Shown in pieces: positions 33,687 through 42,762 of a stretch of 64,000 bases of DNA. Under the pieces are notes generated by a model. The model was given only the letters and a program-made list of their open reading frames with translations. It did not search any database and was not told where the DNA came from. Source of the DNA: Pseudoduganella violacea (GTDB lineage Bacteria; Pseudomonadota; Gammaproteobacteria; Burkholderiales; Burkholderiaceae_D); the NCBI RefSeq assembly GCF_014191875.1, contig NZ_JACHXD010000010.1, forward strand, positions 214,600-278,599. Reading direction: 5' to 3'. Positions within the stretch are counted from its first letter, which is position 1; each line of letters starts with the position of its first letter. The position numbers were made by a program, and so were the translations under genes.

Positions 33687-35225
33687 TTACATCTGCTGGC
33701 TTGAAATCCGGCGACGCGGCACCACCATGCGCTCGGCCAGTTCGAACAAGCCTTGCGTCAGCAGGGCCAGTGCGGCGGCGGGCAAGGCGCCGGCCAGCAA
33801 CATATCGTTGTCGTTCAAGGCCAGGCCGGTGGTAATGCGCTCACCGTAACCGCCCGCGCCGATAAAGGCGGCAATGGTGGCCGTGCCCACGCTCATGACC
33901 GCCGCCGTCTTCACCCCTGCCAGGATCACGGGCAAGGCCAGCGGCAGTTCAATATGCAGCAGGCGCTGATTGGGCCTCAGGCCCAGCGCCAGCGCGGCGG
34001 TCTTTAATCCCTTTGGCACGCCGAGAATGCCGGTGCATGTGTTGCGCACAACAGGCAGCAGCGCGTATACAAATAGGGCGATCAGCGCCGGCAAGGTGCC
34101 GATGGCGCCCAGCAGCGGGATCAGGATCGCCAGCAGGGCCAGCGAAGGCACGGTCTGCAACACGCCAACCACCGCCATCACAGCCTGGCGCAGGCGCGGC
34201 GCATAGGCCGCCAGCACGCCGAGCGGAATGCCCACGGCACAGGCCAGCAGCACGGACAGCGCCACCAGCGTGACGTGCTGGCGCGTCAGCGGCCACAGAT
34301 TGTCGTCAAAAATCTTGGCGAGCAGGCCGGGACGATCGGCCTTGGCTGGCGTCGCGCGCGGCGGCGCAGCGTCCGCAACGGCGCTTTTGGCTGCTTGCGC
34401 GGCGAGCCAGTCGCGCGCCACGGCGCTGAAGCTTTTGCCTTCGATTTCGGCGGCGGCGTTCATCGCGATCATGTCTCCGGCGGCGATGCGTCCCTCCAGG
34501 CCGCGCATGGCCTGCCAGGCGGCGGGGAAGCGCTTGGCCGCGTCCAGCCGGTACAGCAGCACGGCGTCGTAACGCGGGAAGTAGGCGCGGTCGTCGTCCA
34601 GCACGCGCAAGCCGTATTGACTGATCTTGGCGTCGGTGGAGTAGATGTCGATCACGTCGACCTGGCGCTGTGCCAGCGCCTCATACGCGATGCCGTGATC
34701 GAGACCGGAGGGCCGCTGGCTGATGCCGTAGCTGCGCGCCAGCCCCTGCCAGCCGTCGGCGCGGCCGATGAATTCATGCGACAGGCCGAACTTCAATTCC
34801 TTGTGCCGCGCCAGATCGCTCAGCGCGCGCAAGTCCGCCGCATCGCCACGTACAGCCAAGGCATAGGTATTGTTGAAGCCCAGCGGCTGCGATACCCCCA
34901 GTCCCTGCTGCGCCAGCTCGCGCCGGATCTCGTCCAGCGTGGCGGGCTTGGCATGCTTGAGGATTTCCTGGTCGATGGTGCCGACGTACTCGGGATAGAC
35001 GTCGATGCTGCCCGCTTTCAGCGCGGCCAGCACGATGGCGGTATTGCCCAGCCCCTGGCGGTGTTCGGTCCGGGCATGCGGCGCGGCCGTCTGCGCCAGC
35101 ACCTCGCCCAGCACATACGATTCGGTGAAGCGCTTGGAGCCGATGCGCAAAACCGCGTCATCGGCCAGCGCCGGCGCCGCGGCGGATAAAAGCGCGGCGA
35201 CCAGCCAGGGACGCGCGCTTCCCAC
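33687..35225 (-). CDS. Fused ABC substrate-binding protein/permease (osmoprotectant type)
   Basis: A 512-residue fusion. A signal peptide (about 1-21) leads into an OpuAC-type substrate-binding domain (about 22-275; RIGSKRFTESYVLGE, then GNTAIVLAALKAGSIDVYPE). A linker follows, then a permease with about six helices (310-500) carrying the EAA-like region around NTCTGILGVPKGLKTAALALGL. This family moves quaternary amines such as glycine betaine or choline, and some members move histidine. No ATPase gene is adjacent. It begins with GTG at 35225, directly after the hutI stop, so it belongs to the hut operon and may import histidine or a related compound. Confidence 0.88.
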   Translation of the reverse strand: MGSARPWLVAALLSAAAPALADDAVLRIGSKRFTESYVLGEVLAQTAAPHARTEHRQGLGNTAIVLAALKAGSIDVYPEYVGTIDQEILKHAKPATLDEIRRELAQQGLGVSQPLGFNNTYALAVRGDAADLRALSDLARHKELKFGLSHEFIGRADGWQGLARSYGISQRPSGLDHGIAYEALAQRQVDVIDIYSTDAKISQYGLRVLDDDRAYFPRYDAVLLYRLDAAKRFPAAWQAMRGLEGRIAAGDMIAMNAAAEIEGKSFSAVARDWLAAQAAKSAVADAAPPRATPAKADRPGLLAKIFDDNLWPLTRQHVTLVALSVLLACAVGIPLGVLAAYAPRLRQAVMAVVGVLQTVPSLALLAILIPLLGAIGTLPALIALFVYALLPVVRNTCTGILGVPKGLKTAALALGLRPNQRLLHIELPLALPVILAGVKTAAVMSVGTATIAAFIGAGGYGERITTGLALNDNDMLLAGALPAAALALLTQGLFELAERMVVPRRRISSQQM

Positions 35226-36491
35226 TCAGCCGCCGGAGCTGGTCCGGGCCGCCGCCAGGCTGGCCATATCCAGCAGCGGCTGGCGCCATACGCCGCCATT
35301 GACCACGGCGCGGCAGGGATTGAAGCCGAAGGCATAGGACAGGTCGGCCGGACGGGCGATCCGCCACAGCGCGAAGTCGGCGCGCTTGCCCACTTCCAGG
35401 CTGCCCACTTCATCCTGTAAGCCCAGGGCGCGCGCAGCGTGAATGGTGCAGCCGGACAGCGCCTCCAGCGGCGTCAGACGCCACAAGGTACAGACCATAT
35501 TCATCGCCAGCAACAGCGATGTCATGGGCGAGGTACCGGGATTGTTGTCGGTGGAGACAGCCATCGGCACGCCGGCGGCGCGCAGCGCGGCAACCGGCGG
35601 CGGCGTGGTGTCGCGCAGGAAGTAGTAAGCGCCAGGCAGCAGCACGGCCACCGTACCCGCCTGCGCCATGGCGGCGATGCCGCTCTCGCTCAAATGCTCC
35701 AGATGGTCGGCGGACAGGCCGCCGTAGCGCGCCACGAGCTCCGCCCCGCCCTGGTCGGACAACTGCTCCGCATGCAGCTTGACCGGCAAGCCATGCCGCT
35801 GCGCGGCCTGGAATACGCGCTCGGTCTGTTCGCGGCTGAAGCCGATGCGTTCGCAGAAGGCATCCACCGCATCGGCCAGGCCTTCAGCGGCCAGCGCGGG
35901 AACCATCTCGCACACGGCCTGCACATAATCGTCGGCACGTCCTGCATATTCCGGCGGCAGCGCGTGCGCGCCCAGGAAGGTGGTCGCCACCCGCAGCGGC
36001 AGCTCAGCGCCGACGCGGCGCGCCACGCGCAGCATCTTGCGTTCCGACTCCAGGTCCAGGCCGTAACCGGACTTGATTTCGATCGTGGTCACGCCTTCGG
36101 CCAGCAGGCTGGCGATGCGCGGCAGGCTTTGCGCCAACAGTTCTTCGTCCGAAGCGGCGCGCGTGGCGCGCACGGTGGACATGATGCCGCCGCCGGCGCG
36201 GGCGATATCCTCATAGGTCGCGCCGTTCAGGCGCGCCTCGAATTCATCGCTGCGGTTGCCGGCGTGGACGATATGCGTATGGCAGTCGATCAGGCCGGGC
36301 GTCAGCCAGCAGCCACCGCCATCGCGTTCCTCGTCCGCGCTGCCATGGCGCGCCGCGTCAGCGCGCGCGCCCAGCCAGGCGATGCGGCCATCTTTCACCG
36401 CCACCGCGCCGTCGCGCACTTCGCCATAGCCTTCGCCGGCCATGGTGGCCAGGTGCACATTGACGATCAGCAGATCCCACACTGCACTCAT
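35226..36491 (-). CDS. hutI: Imidazolonepropionase
   Basis: A 421-residue amidohydrolase that opens 4-imidazolone-5-propionate to N-formimino-L-glutamate, the third step of histidine degradation. The metal-binding HxH is in [15 protein letters not shown] near residue 70. [11 protein letters not shown] near residue 320 carries the metal-ligand aspartate. Length matches the family (about 405-420). It follows hutD by three bases and abuts the transporter gene. Confidence 0.95.
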   Translation of the reverse strand: MSAVWDLLIVNVHLATMAGEGYGEVRDGAVAVKDGRIAWLGARADAARHGSADEERDGGGCWLTPGLIDCHTHIVHAGNRSDEFEARLNGATYEDIARAGGGIMSTVRATRAASDEELLAQSLPRIASLLAEGVTTIEIKSGYGLDLESERKMLRVARRVGAELPLRVATTFLGAHALPPEYAGRADDYVQAVCEMVPALAAEGLADAVDAFCERIGFSREQTERVFQAAQRHGLPVKLHAEQLSDQGGAELVARYGGLSADHLEHLSESGIAAMAQAGTVAVLLPGAYYFLRDTTPPPVAALRAAGVPMAVSTDNNPGTSPMTSLLLAMNMVCTLWRLTPLEALSGCTIHAARALGLQDEVGSLEVGKRADFALWRIARPADLSYAFGFNPCRAVVNGGVWRQPLLDMASLAAARTSSGG

Positions 36492-36494
36492 GCT

Positions 36495-37079
36495 TTACTC
36501 TTCTTCGTTTGGAATGATATCGACGATGAACACGGTGGCCTGTCCGGCCTCCAGCGTCCACACATCCTCGCGGTCCAGCACCAGCGCGTCGTAGCGTACC
36601 ATCGCCACGCGTTCCCTGCCGCTCGCCACCGTCAGGCTCTCGCCCTCGGCCAGAAACAGCACCGTCAATTCGCTGCGCCGCTCCAGCGTGGAAAAGTCGC
36701 GCACCTCGCGCCGCTCCAGCTGGTGGCTGCAGCGCGCGCGGCGCGTCATCACATTGAAATCGGTGGTGATGCCTTCGATGGTGGCCGAAACGGCCGTCTC
36801 GCCGGGGAAGGCCACCACCGGTTCGCGCTCGCTGAGCGCCACGCGCCGTTCATTGCCCACATCCAGCACCACGCCAGCGCCTTCCACCAGGGTCAGCGTG
36901 CGGTCGATGCCGGGGAAAACGGAAAACGGCCCGCTGGCCGCGATCGTCGCCAGGCTGATGCGCCAGTCGAATTCATCGAAGCTGGCGCCCGCAGGCGCCA
37001 CGGCGATTTCCGTCGTGCTGCCGCCGCCATTCTTCCATGGCGAAGCGTGCAGACTTGCATACTGGATCAGTGCAGTCAT
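36495..37079 (-). CDS. hutD: HutD-family cupin protein
   Basis: A 194-residue protein of the HutD family, a bicupin found in hut operons. The conserved N-terminus is WKNGGGSTTEIAVAP (about residues 15-29), followed by DFDWRISLA-like sequence and FPGIDRTLTLVEGAG. HutD of Pseudomonas was proposed to bind formylglutamate or urocanate and limit pathway flux. The start ATG at 37079 overlaps the hutF stop by four bases. Confidence 0.92.
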   Translation of the reverse strand: MTALIQYASLHASPWKNGGGSTTEIAVAPAGASFDEFDWRISLATIAASGPFSVFPGIDRTLTLVEGAGVVLDVGNERRVALSEREPVVAFPGETAVSATIEGITTDFNVMTRRARCSHQLERREVRDFSTLERRSELTVLFLAEGESLTVASGRERVAMVRYDALVLDREDVWTLEAGQATVFIVDIIPNEEE

Positions 37080-38443
37080 GTTCCCAGTCCGCGCAGTTCG
37101 GCCAGCGTCTGTTTGAAGCGCGCGGTGATGGCCGGTTGCGCCGCGTGCTTCTGGCCGCGCACCACCCACTGGCCGCCGACCATGACATCTTTGACTAGAT
37201 TATCATTTCCGCAGAAGACCAGGCTGCCCAAAACCTCTTGCGCATCCAGGCCATCGAGATTCGGATGCTCATTATCGAGCACGATCAGGTCGGCGCGCTT
37301 GCCCACGCTGAGCGCGCCCACGGGACGGCCCGCCGCCTGGGCGCCGCCTTGCAGCGCGGCCTGCCATAAAAAGTCACCCACATTGCGTTGTTCGCGCGAG
37401 ACGGCGATATTGCGGCGCTGCTGCTGCAGACGCTGGCCATATTCCAGCCAGCGCAGCTCTTCCACCGCGCCCTGAGAAATATGGCTGTCGCTGCCGACGC
37501 CGAAACGGCCGCCTTGCTGCAGGAAAGGCTCCAGCGGGAACAAGCCGTCGCCCAGATTCGCCTCCGTCGTCGGACACAGGCCGGCCACCGCGCCGCTGCG
37601 GGCGATGGCGCCCACCTCCTCGTCCACCAGATGGGTGGCGTGCACCAGGCACCAGCGCTGGTCCACCGGCAGATGGTCATACAGATACTGCACCGGACGG
37701 CGGCCGCTGTAATCGAGCGACTGTTTCACCTCACCCTGCTGCTCGGCGATATGGATATGCACCGGGCGCTGGGCCGGCAGCGCCGCCAGCACTTCGCGGA
37801 TCTGCGCCACCGAGGCGGCGCGCAGCGAATGCGGGGCCACGCCCACTTCCACCTGGGCGCCGCGCTGGCTTTCCAGCGCGCCGACGATGTTCAACACATC
37901 CTGCGCATCGGTCTTGAAGCGGTTCTGCTCGGGCTTGAGCGCGGCCTCGCCGAAACCGGAATAGCTGTACAGCACCGGCAGCATGGTGATGCCGATGCCC
38001 GACAGTTGCGCCGCCGCGATCACGCGCTGCGCCGTTTCGGCCGGCTGCGCATACATCGCGCCGTCCGGCGCGCGCTGCACATAATGGAATTCGCAGATCG
38101 AGGTATAGCCGTGGCGCAAGCATTCGCTGAACAGCTGGGCGGCAATCGCCTCGATCTGTTCCGGCGTGATGCTGCGCGCAAAGCGGTACATCAGGTCGCG
38201 CCAGGTCCAGAAGCTGTCCGGACTATCGCCTGCCTTCTCGGTCAGGCCGCCCAGCGCGCGCTGGAAGCTGTGCGAATGCAGATTGATCATGCCCGGCATG
38301 ACGTAGTGCGCGGTTTCGACGCCTTGGCCGGGCTGCGCATCCGGAGTTACCGCTGTCAGGCTGCCCGCCGCGTCCCACTGCAACAGCACATTCCGATGCC
38401 AGCCGTCCGGCAGCAGCGCATTGCGCGCGAACAGCGCCGTCAT
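37076..38443 (-). CDS. hutF: Formimidoylglutamate deiminase
   Basis: A 455-residue amidohydrolase that deiminates N-formimino-L-glutamate to N-formyl-L-glutamate and ammonia. The metal motif HSHSFQR (MINLHSHSFQRALGG) is near residue 55, and VGSDSHIS near 315 holds the metal-ligand Asp. The ATG at 38443 overlaps the hutG stop (ATGA) and is preferred to the upstream TTG at 38455. HutF plus HutG defines the five-step pathway variant. Confidence 0.95.
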   Translation of the reverse strand: MTALFARNALLPDGWHRNVLLQWDAAGSLTAVTPDAQPGQGVETAHYVMPGMINLHSHSFQRALGGLTEKAGDSPDSFWTWRDLMYRFARSITPEQIEAIAAQLFSECLRHGYTSICEFHYVQRAPDGAMYAQPAETAQRVIAAAQLSGIGITMLPVLYSYSGFGEAALKPEQNRFKTDAQDVLNIVGALESQRGAQVEVGVAPHSLRAASVAQIREVLAALPAQRPVHIHIAEQQGEVKQSLDYSGRRPVQYLYDHLPVDQRWCLVHATHLVDEEVGAIARSGAVAGLCPTTEANLGDGLFPLEPFLQQGGRFGVGSDSHISQGAVEELRWLEYGQRLQQQRRNIAVSREQRNVGDFLWQAALQGGAQAAGRPVGALSVGKRADLIVLDNEHPNLDGLDAQEVLGSLVFCGNDNLVKDVMVGGQWVVRGQKHAAQPAITARFKQTLAELRGLGT

Positions 38444-39228
38444 TGCCTGGTCCAATCGGCGGCGGCCTGGGTCAGCTGGCGCAGCAAGGGCTGCACCCGC
38501 GCCGCCAGATCGTCGCGATAGGCGAAAGGCAGGGTTTCATTCATATAGGTGGACTGGCACATCTCCAGCTGGATGCCATGCACGCCGCGTTCCGGCTTGC
38601 CGTAGTGGCGCGTGATATGGCCACCCTTGAAGCGGCCGTTGACGGCCACGGTATAGCCGCCATGGGCTTGCGCCAGGCCGGCGATGGTTTCGGTCAGCGC
38701 GGGCGCGCAACTGGCGCCATCGGCCGTGCCGAAGTTCAGGTCGGGCAGCTTGCCTTCGAAGAAGCGCGGCACGATGGAGGCGATGGAGTGCGCGTCCCAC
38801 AGCACGACGCGGCCGTGCAGATGCAGCAGGCGGTCGAGTTCCGCGCGCAGCTGGTCGTGATACGGTTTCCAGTAGGCGGCCAGGCGGCGCTGCACTTCCG
38901 CCTCGTCCGGCTGCTGGCCGTCCTGGTACAGCGGTTCGCGGTGGAAAGTGTCGAGCGGGCACAGGCCGGTCGTATCCTGGCCCGGATACAGATTGGTGTT
39001 CTCGGGAGGACGGTTCAGGTCAATCACATACCGCGACCAGCGCGCCGACAGCGTAGACGCCCCCATCTCCTGCAGGAAGTCATACAGCTGCACCAGATGC
39101 CAGTCGGTGTCCGGCTTGTCCAGCGCGCCCGGCGTGAAGCGGGCCGCGATATCGTCCGGAATATCGGTGCCCACATGGGGCATCGACACCAGCAGCGGAA
39201 TGCCGCCGGCCTTGAATTGATAATCCAT
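38440..39228 (-). CDS. hutG: N-formylglutamate deformylase
   Basis: A 262-residue N-formylglutamate amidohydrolase producing glutamate and formate, the last step. Family landmarks are PLLVSMPHVGTDIPDDI near the N-terminus, DAHSIASIVPRFFEGKLPDLNFGT in the middle and LEMCQSTYMNE near 230. It is linked to hutH (18-bp gap) and to hutF (ATGA overlap). Confidence 0.94.
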   Translation of the reverse strand: MDYQFKAGGIPLLVSMPHVGTDIPDDIAARFTPGALDKPDTDWHLVQLYDFLQEMGASTLSARWSRYVIDLNRPPENTNLYPGQDTTGLCPLDTFHREPLYQDGQQPDEAEVQRRLAAYWKPYHDQLRAELDRLLHLHGRVVLWDAHSIASIVPRFFEGKLPDLNFGTADGASCAPALTETIAGLAQAHGGYTVAVNGRFKGGHITRHYGKPERGVHGIQLEMCQSTYMNETLPFAYRDDLAARVQPLLRQLTQAAADWTRQ

Positions 39229-39246
39229 ATACGTCCTCCCTGCCGC

Positions 39247-40803
39247 TTAAGGATGCAGCGGCGTGAACAGATTTTTGCAGCCGGCGCTCAGCTCACCTTT
39301 GAGCACCATCTGCTTGGCCGCCTCGATGTCCGGCGCGAACAGGCGATCGACGTCGAAGAACGGCACCTTCTGGCGCAGCTGGGCGTGCACTTGCTCCAGT
39401 TGCGGCGAAGACTGCAGCGGACGGTGGAAGTCGATGCCCTGCGCCGCCGCCAGCAGCTCGATGCCGACGATGACGGCGGTATTGTGCGCCATATCGTCCA
39501 GGCGGCGCGCCGCGAAGGTGGCCATGCTCACATGGTCTTCCTGGTTGGCCGAGGTCGGGATGGTGTCCACGCTGGCCGGATGGGCCAGTGACTTGTTCTC
39601 AGACGCCAGCGCGGCGGCGGTGACGTGGGCGATCATGAAGCCCGAATTCACGCCCGGGTCTTTCACCAGGAAAGGCGGCAGACCGCCGGACAAGGTGGCG
39701 TCGATCAGCAGCGAAATGCGGCGCTCGGAAATGCTGCCGATTTCGGCAATCGCCAGCGCCAGCGTGTCGGCGGCGAAGGCCACCGGCTCGGCATGGAAGT
39801 TACCGCCCGAGACGATCTGCACATCGTCGCCGGAGAAGATCAGCGGATTGTCGGTGACGGCATTGGCTTCGATCAGCAAGGTACGGCTGGCGTTGGCGAT
39901 CAGGTCCATGCAGGCGCCCATGACTTGCGGCTGGCAGCGCAGGCAGTACGGGTCTTGCACGCGCTCGTCGCCCACCAGGTGCGAGGCGCGGATGGCGCTA
40001 TTGGCCACCAGCTGGCGGTAGATCGCAGCGGCGGCGATCTGGCCCGGCTGGCCGCGCACCTCGTGCACGCGGGCGTCGAACGGCGAATCGCTGCCCTTGG
40101 CCGCGTCCAGCGACAGGGAACCCGTGACCATGCCCGCTTCCAGCAGGCGCTCGGCCATGAACAGGCCATGCAGCGCCAGCGCGGCGGACGCCTGGGTGCC
40201 GTTGATCAGCGCCAGGCCTTCTTTCGCGGCCAGCACCACCGGCGCGATGCCGGCGGCTTTCAGCGCGTCGGCCGCCTGCATCAGCTCACCGTTCACGCGC
40301 ACCTGGCCTTCGCCCAGGATCGCCAGCGTCATATGCGACAGCGGCGCCAGGTCGCCCGAGGCGCCGACCGAACCCTTGGCCGGAATGGCCGGGACGATGC
40401 CGGCGTTGTACAGGGCGATCAGGGTGTCGATCACCACCGGACGGATGCCGGAGAAGCCGCGCGCCAGGCTGCCGATCTTCATCAACATCAGCAGGCGCAC
40501 GACGTGGTCGGACATCAGCTCGCCGGTGCCTACGGAATGCGACAGGATCAGGTTGCGCTGCAGCTGTTCCAGCTTGTCGTCCGGGATGCGGGTCTTGGCC
40601 AGCAGGCCGAAACCGGTGTTGATGCCGTAAGCGGCCGCGCCCTTCTCGACGATGGCGCGCACGGTGGCGGCCGACGCTTCGATGACCGGATAGGCTTCGG
40701 CGGCCAGCGCCACCGGCGCGTGCGCGTTCCAGGCGGCGCGCAATTCGGCCAGGGTGATTTTGCCGGGCTTCAGGGTCCAGGCGTTGTTCTGCGTTTTGTT
40801 CAT
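39247..40803 (-). CDS. hutH: Histidine ammonia-lyase
   Basis: A 518-residue ammonia-lyase converting histidine to urocanate. The Ala-Ser-Gly triad that cyclises to the MIO cofactor is in [16 protein letters not shown] (about residues 142-157). [12 protein letters not shown] near 60 and [11 protein letters not shown] near 410 are further family signatures. Length is normal (about 510). It follows hutU by 13 bp. Confidence 0.96.
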   Translation of the reverse strand: MNKTQNNAWTLKPGKITLAELRAAWNAHAPVALAAEAYPVIEASAATVRAIVEKGAAAYGINTGFGLLAKTRIPDDKLEQLQRNLILSHSVGTGELMSDHVVRLLMLMKIGSLARGFSGIRPVVIDTLIALYNAGIVPAIPAKGSVGASGDLAPLSHMTLAILGEGQVRVNGELMQAADALKAAGIAPVVLAAKEGLALINGTQASAALALHGLFMAERLLEAGMVTGSLSLDAAKGSDSPFDARVHEVRGQPGQIAAAAIYRQLVANSAIRASHLVGDERVQDPYCLRCQPQVMGACMDLIANASRTLLIEANAVTDNPLIFSGDDVQIVSGGNFHAEPVAFAADTLALAIAEIGSISERRISLLIDATLSGGLPPFLVKDPGVNSGFMIAHVTAAALASENKSLAHPASVDTIPTSANQEDHVSMATFAARRLDDMAHNTAVIVGIELLAAAQGIDFHRPLQSSPQLEQVHAQLRQKVPFFDVDRLFAPDIEAAKQMVLKGELSAGCKNLFTPLHP

Positions 40804-40816
40804 GTGCTTTGTCTCT

Positions 40817-42529
40817 TTATTTAATCATTGGCAGATTCAGGCCGTTGCGCTTGGCGCAGGCGACCGCGGATTCGTAGCCGGCATCGGCATGGCGCATCAC
40901 GCCCGAGCCGCTGTCGTTGACCAGCACGCGCGCCAGGCGCTTGGCGGCGGCGTCGGTGCCGTCGGCCACGATCACCACGCCGGAGTGCTGGGAATAGCCC
41001 ATGCCCACGCCACCGCCATGGTGCAGCGAAACCCAGGTCGCGCCGCCGGCGGTGTTCAGCAGGGCGTTCAGCAGCGGCCAGTCGGACACGGCGTCGGTGC
41101 CGTCCTTCATGCTTTCCGTTTCGCGATTAGGGCTGGCCACCGAGCCGGTGTCCAGGTGGTCGCGGCCGATGACGATCGGCGCTTTCAGCTCGCCCTTGCG
41201 CACCATCTCGTTGAAAGCCAGGCCGGCGATATGGCGCTCGCCCAGGCCCAGCCAGCAGATGCGCGCCGGCAGACCCTGGAAGGCGATGCGCTCGCGCGCC
41301 ATGTCCAGCCAGCGGTGCACCTGCGCGTGGTGCGGGAACAGCTCCTTGATCTTGGCGTCGGTCTTGTAGATATCCTCCGGATCGCCGGACAGCGCCACCC
41401 AGCGGAACGGGCCGCGGCCTTCGCAGAACTGCGGACGGATATAGGCCGGCACGAAGCCGGGGAAGTCGAAGGCGTTCTTCACGCCCTGGTCCAAGGCCAC
41501 CTGGCGGATGTTGTTGCCGTAATCGACCACCTTGGCGCCCAGCTGCTGGAAGTCCAGCATGGCCTGCACGTGGACGGCGCAGGACGCGGCGGCCGCGCTG
41601 GTCAGGCGCTCGTGGCTGGCCGCATCCTGCTGCGCCGCCTTCCACTCGGCCACGCTCCAGCCGTTCGGCAGATAGCCGTTGATCAGGTCATGGGCCGAGG
41701 TCTGGTCGGTCACGATATCGGGGATGATGCCGCCGGCCTTAGCGCGCTTGACCAGCTCCGGCAGCACCTCGGCCGCATTGCCCAGCAGGCCGATGGAAAT
41801 CGCCTCGCCGGCCGCCTTGTGCTGCTGCACCAGGGCCAGCGCCTCGTCGATGGAGGCGGCCTGCTTGTCCAGGTAGCGGGTACGCAGGCGGAAGTCGATG
41901 CTGCTCTGCTGGCACTCAATGGTCAGCGACACCGCGCCCGCCATGGTCGCGGCCAGCGGCTGCGCGCCGCCCATGCCGCCCAGGCCCGCCGTCAGAATCC
42001 AGCGGCCTTTCAGGTCGCCGCCGAAATGCTGGCGGCCCGCTTCGGCGAAGGTCTCGTAGGTACCCTGCACGATGCCCTGGGTGCCGATATAGATCCAGCT
42101 GCCAGCCGTCATCTGGCCGTACATGAACAGGCCCTTGCGGTCCAGCTCATTGAAATGCTCCCAATTGCCCCACTTCGGCACCAGGTTCGAGTTCGCGATC
42201 AGCACGCGCGGCGCATCGGCGTGGGTCTGGAACACGCCCACCGGCTTGCCGGACTGGATCAGCAGCGTCTGGTCCTCTTCCAGCTCCTTGAGCGAAGCCA
42301 GGATCTGATCGAAGCACTCCCAGTTGCGGGCAGCGCGGCCGATGCCGCCGTAGACCACCAGATGCTTCGGATTCTCCGCCACTTCCTTGTCCAGATTATT
42401 CTGGAGCATGCGGTAGGCCGCTTCCGCGCCCCAGGTCTTGCACACCCGCTCAGAACCGCGCGGCGCGCGGATCTCGCGGGAAGCATCGAAACGGGGATCA
42501 TTTTCCAGGCTGCTCGAAGGGGTGCTCAT
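40817..42529 (-). CDS. hutU: Urocanate hydratase
   Basis: A 570-residue NAD-dependent urocanase making 4-imidazolone-5-propionate. The NAD-proximal segments [13 protein letters not shown] (about 60-72) and [20 protein letters not shown] (about 135-154) are characteristic. Length agrees with the family (about 555-570). I chose the ATG at 42529 with GGAGA upstream. It is the first gene of the hut operon; its promoter holds a HutC-type operator at 42590-42603. Confidence 0.96.
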   Translation of the reverse strand: MSTPSSSLENDPRFDASREIRAPRGSERVCKTWGAEAAYRMLQNNLDKEVAENPKHLVVYGGIGRAARNWECFDQILASLKELEEDQTLLIQSGKPVGVFQTHADAPRVLIANSNLVPKWGNWEHFNELDRKGLFMYGQMTAGSWIYIGTQGIVQGTYETFAEAGRQHFGGDLKGRWILTAGLGGMGGAQPLAATMAGAVSLTIECQQSSIDFRLRTRYLDKQAASIDEALALVQQHKAAGEAISIGLLGNAAEVLPELVKRAKAGGIIPDIVTDQTSAHDLINGYLPNGWSVAEWKAAQQDAASHERLTSAAAASCAVHVQAMLDFQQLGAKVVDYGNNIRQVALDQGVKNAFDFPGFVPAYIRPQFCEGRGPFRWVALSGDPEDIYKTDAKIKELFPHHAQVHRWLDMARERIAFQGLPARICWLGLGERHIAGLAFNEMVRKGELKAPIVIGRDHLDTGSVASPNRETESMKDGTDAVSDWPLLNALLNTAGGATWVSLHHGGGVGMGYSQHSGVVIVADGTDAAAKRLARVLVNDSGSGVMRHADAGYESAVACAKRNGLNLPMIK

Positions 42530-42582
42530 ATCGTCTCCATAAAATAGGGAACACGCAGGCAGCAATGCCCACATATGCGCCA

Positions 42583-42611
42583 AGCATAAGTTGTCTATAC
42601 AACCAAGTCAA
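42583..42611 (-). promoter_or_regulatory. hut operon promoter
   Basis: On the minus strand, TTGACT (42611-42606) and TATGCT (42588-42583) are separated by 17 bases, a good sigma-70 pair. It lies about 54 bp upstream of the hutU start. The HutC-type site occupies most of the spacer. Confidence 0.75.
42590..42603. promoter_or_regulatory. HutC-type operator
   Basis: GTTGTCTATACAAC has 5-bp inverted arms GTTGT/ACAAC and matches the TTGTNTANACAA pattern known for HutC/GntR repressors. Its position between -35 and -10 implies steric repression. The repressor gene is at 47133-47849. Confidence 0.8.
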
Positions 42612-42644
42612 CCGAATTCTACCCCACCGGCTTTGATCTACCGC

Positions 42645-42747
42645 AAACAATGTCCACCCTGGTGTCAGGCACCACGGTCGGACATTTACTGATTTAGATC
42701 AAAGAATGTCCTACTCCAGTGCCTGACACCAGGGTGGGACATTGTTT
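42645..42747. repeat. Paired REP-like elements in inverted orientation
   Basis: Two palindromic units, 42650-42685 and 42705-42743, each contain a GGTGTCAGGCAC-type core (inverted in the second). The whole block is bounded by AAACAATGTCC and GGACATTGTTT, so it folds as one large hairpin. The family is the same as at 3491-3617. Confidence 0.85.
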
Positions 42748-42762
42748 GATTTGGCGCAAAGC

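Noticed and set aside
38443..38455. Upstream TTG start for hutF
   Set aside because: The ATG at 38443 forms an ATGA overlap with hutG, the coupling used elsewhere in this operon, and gives the normal family length.
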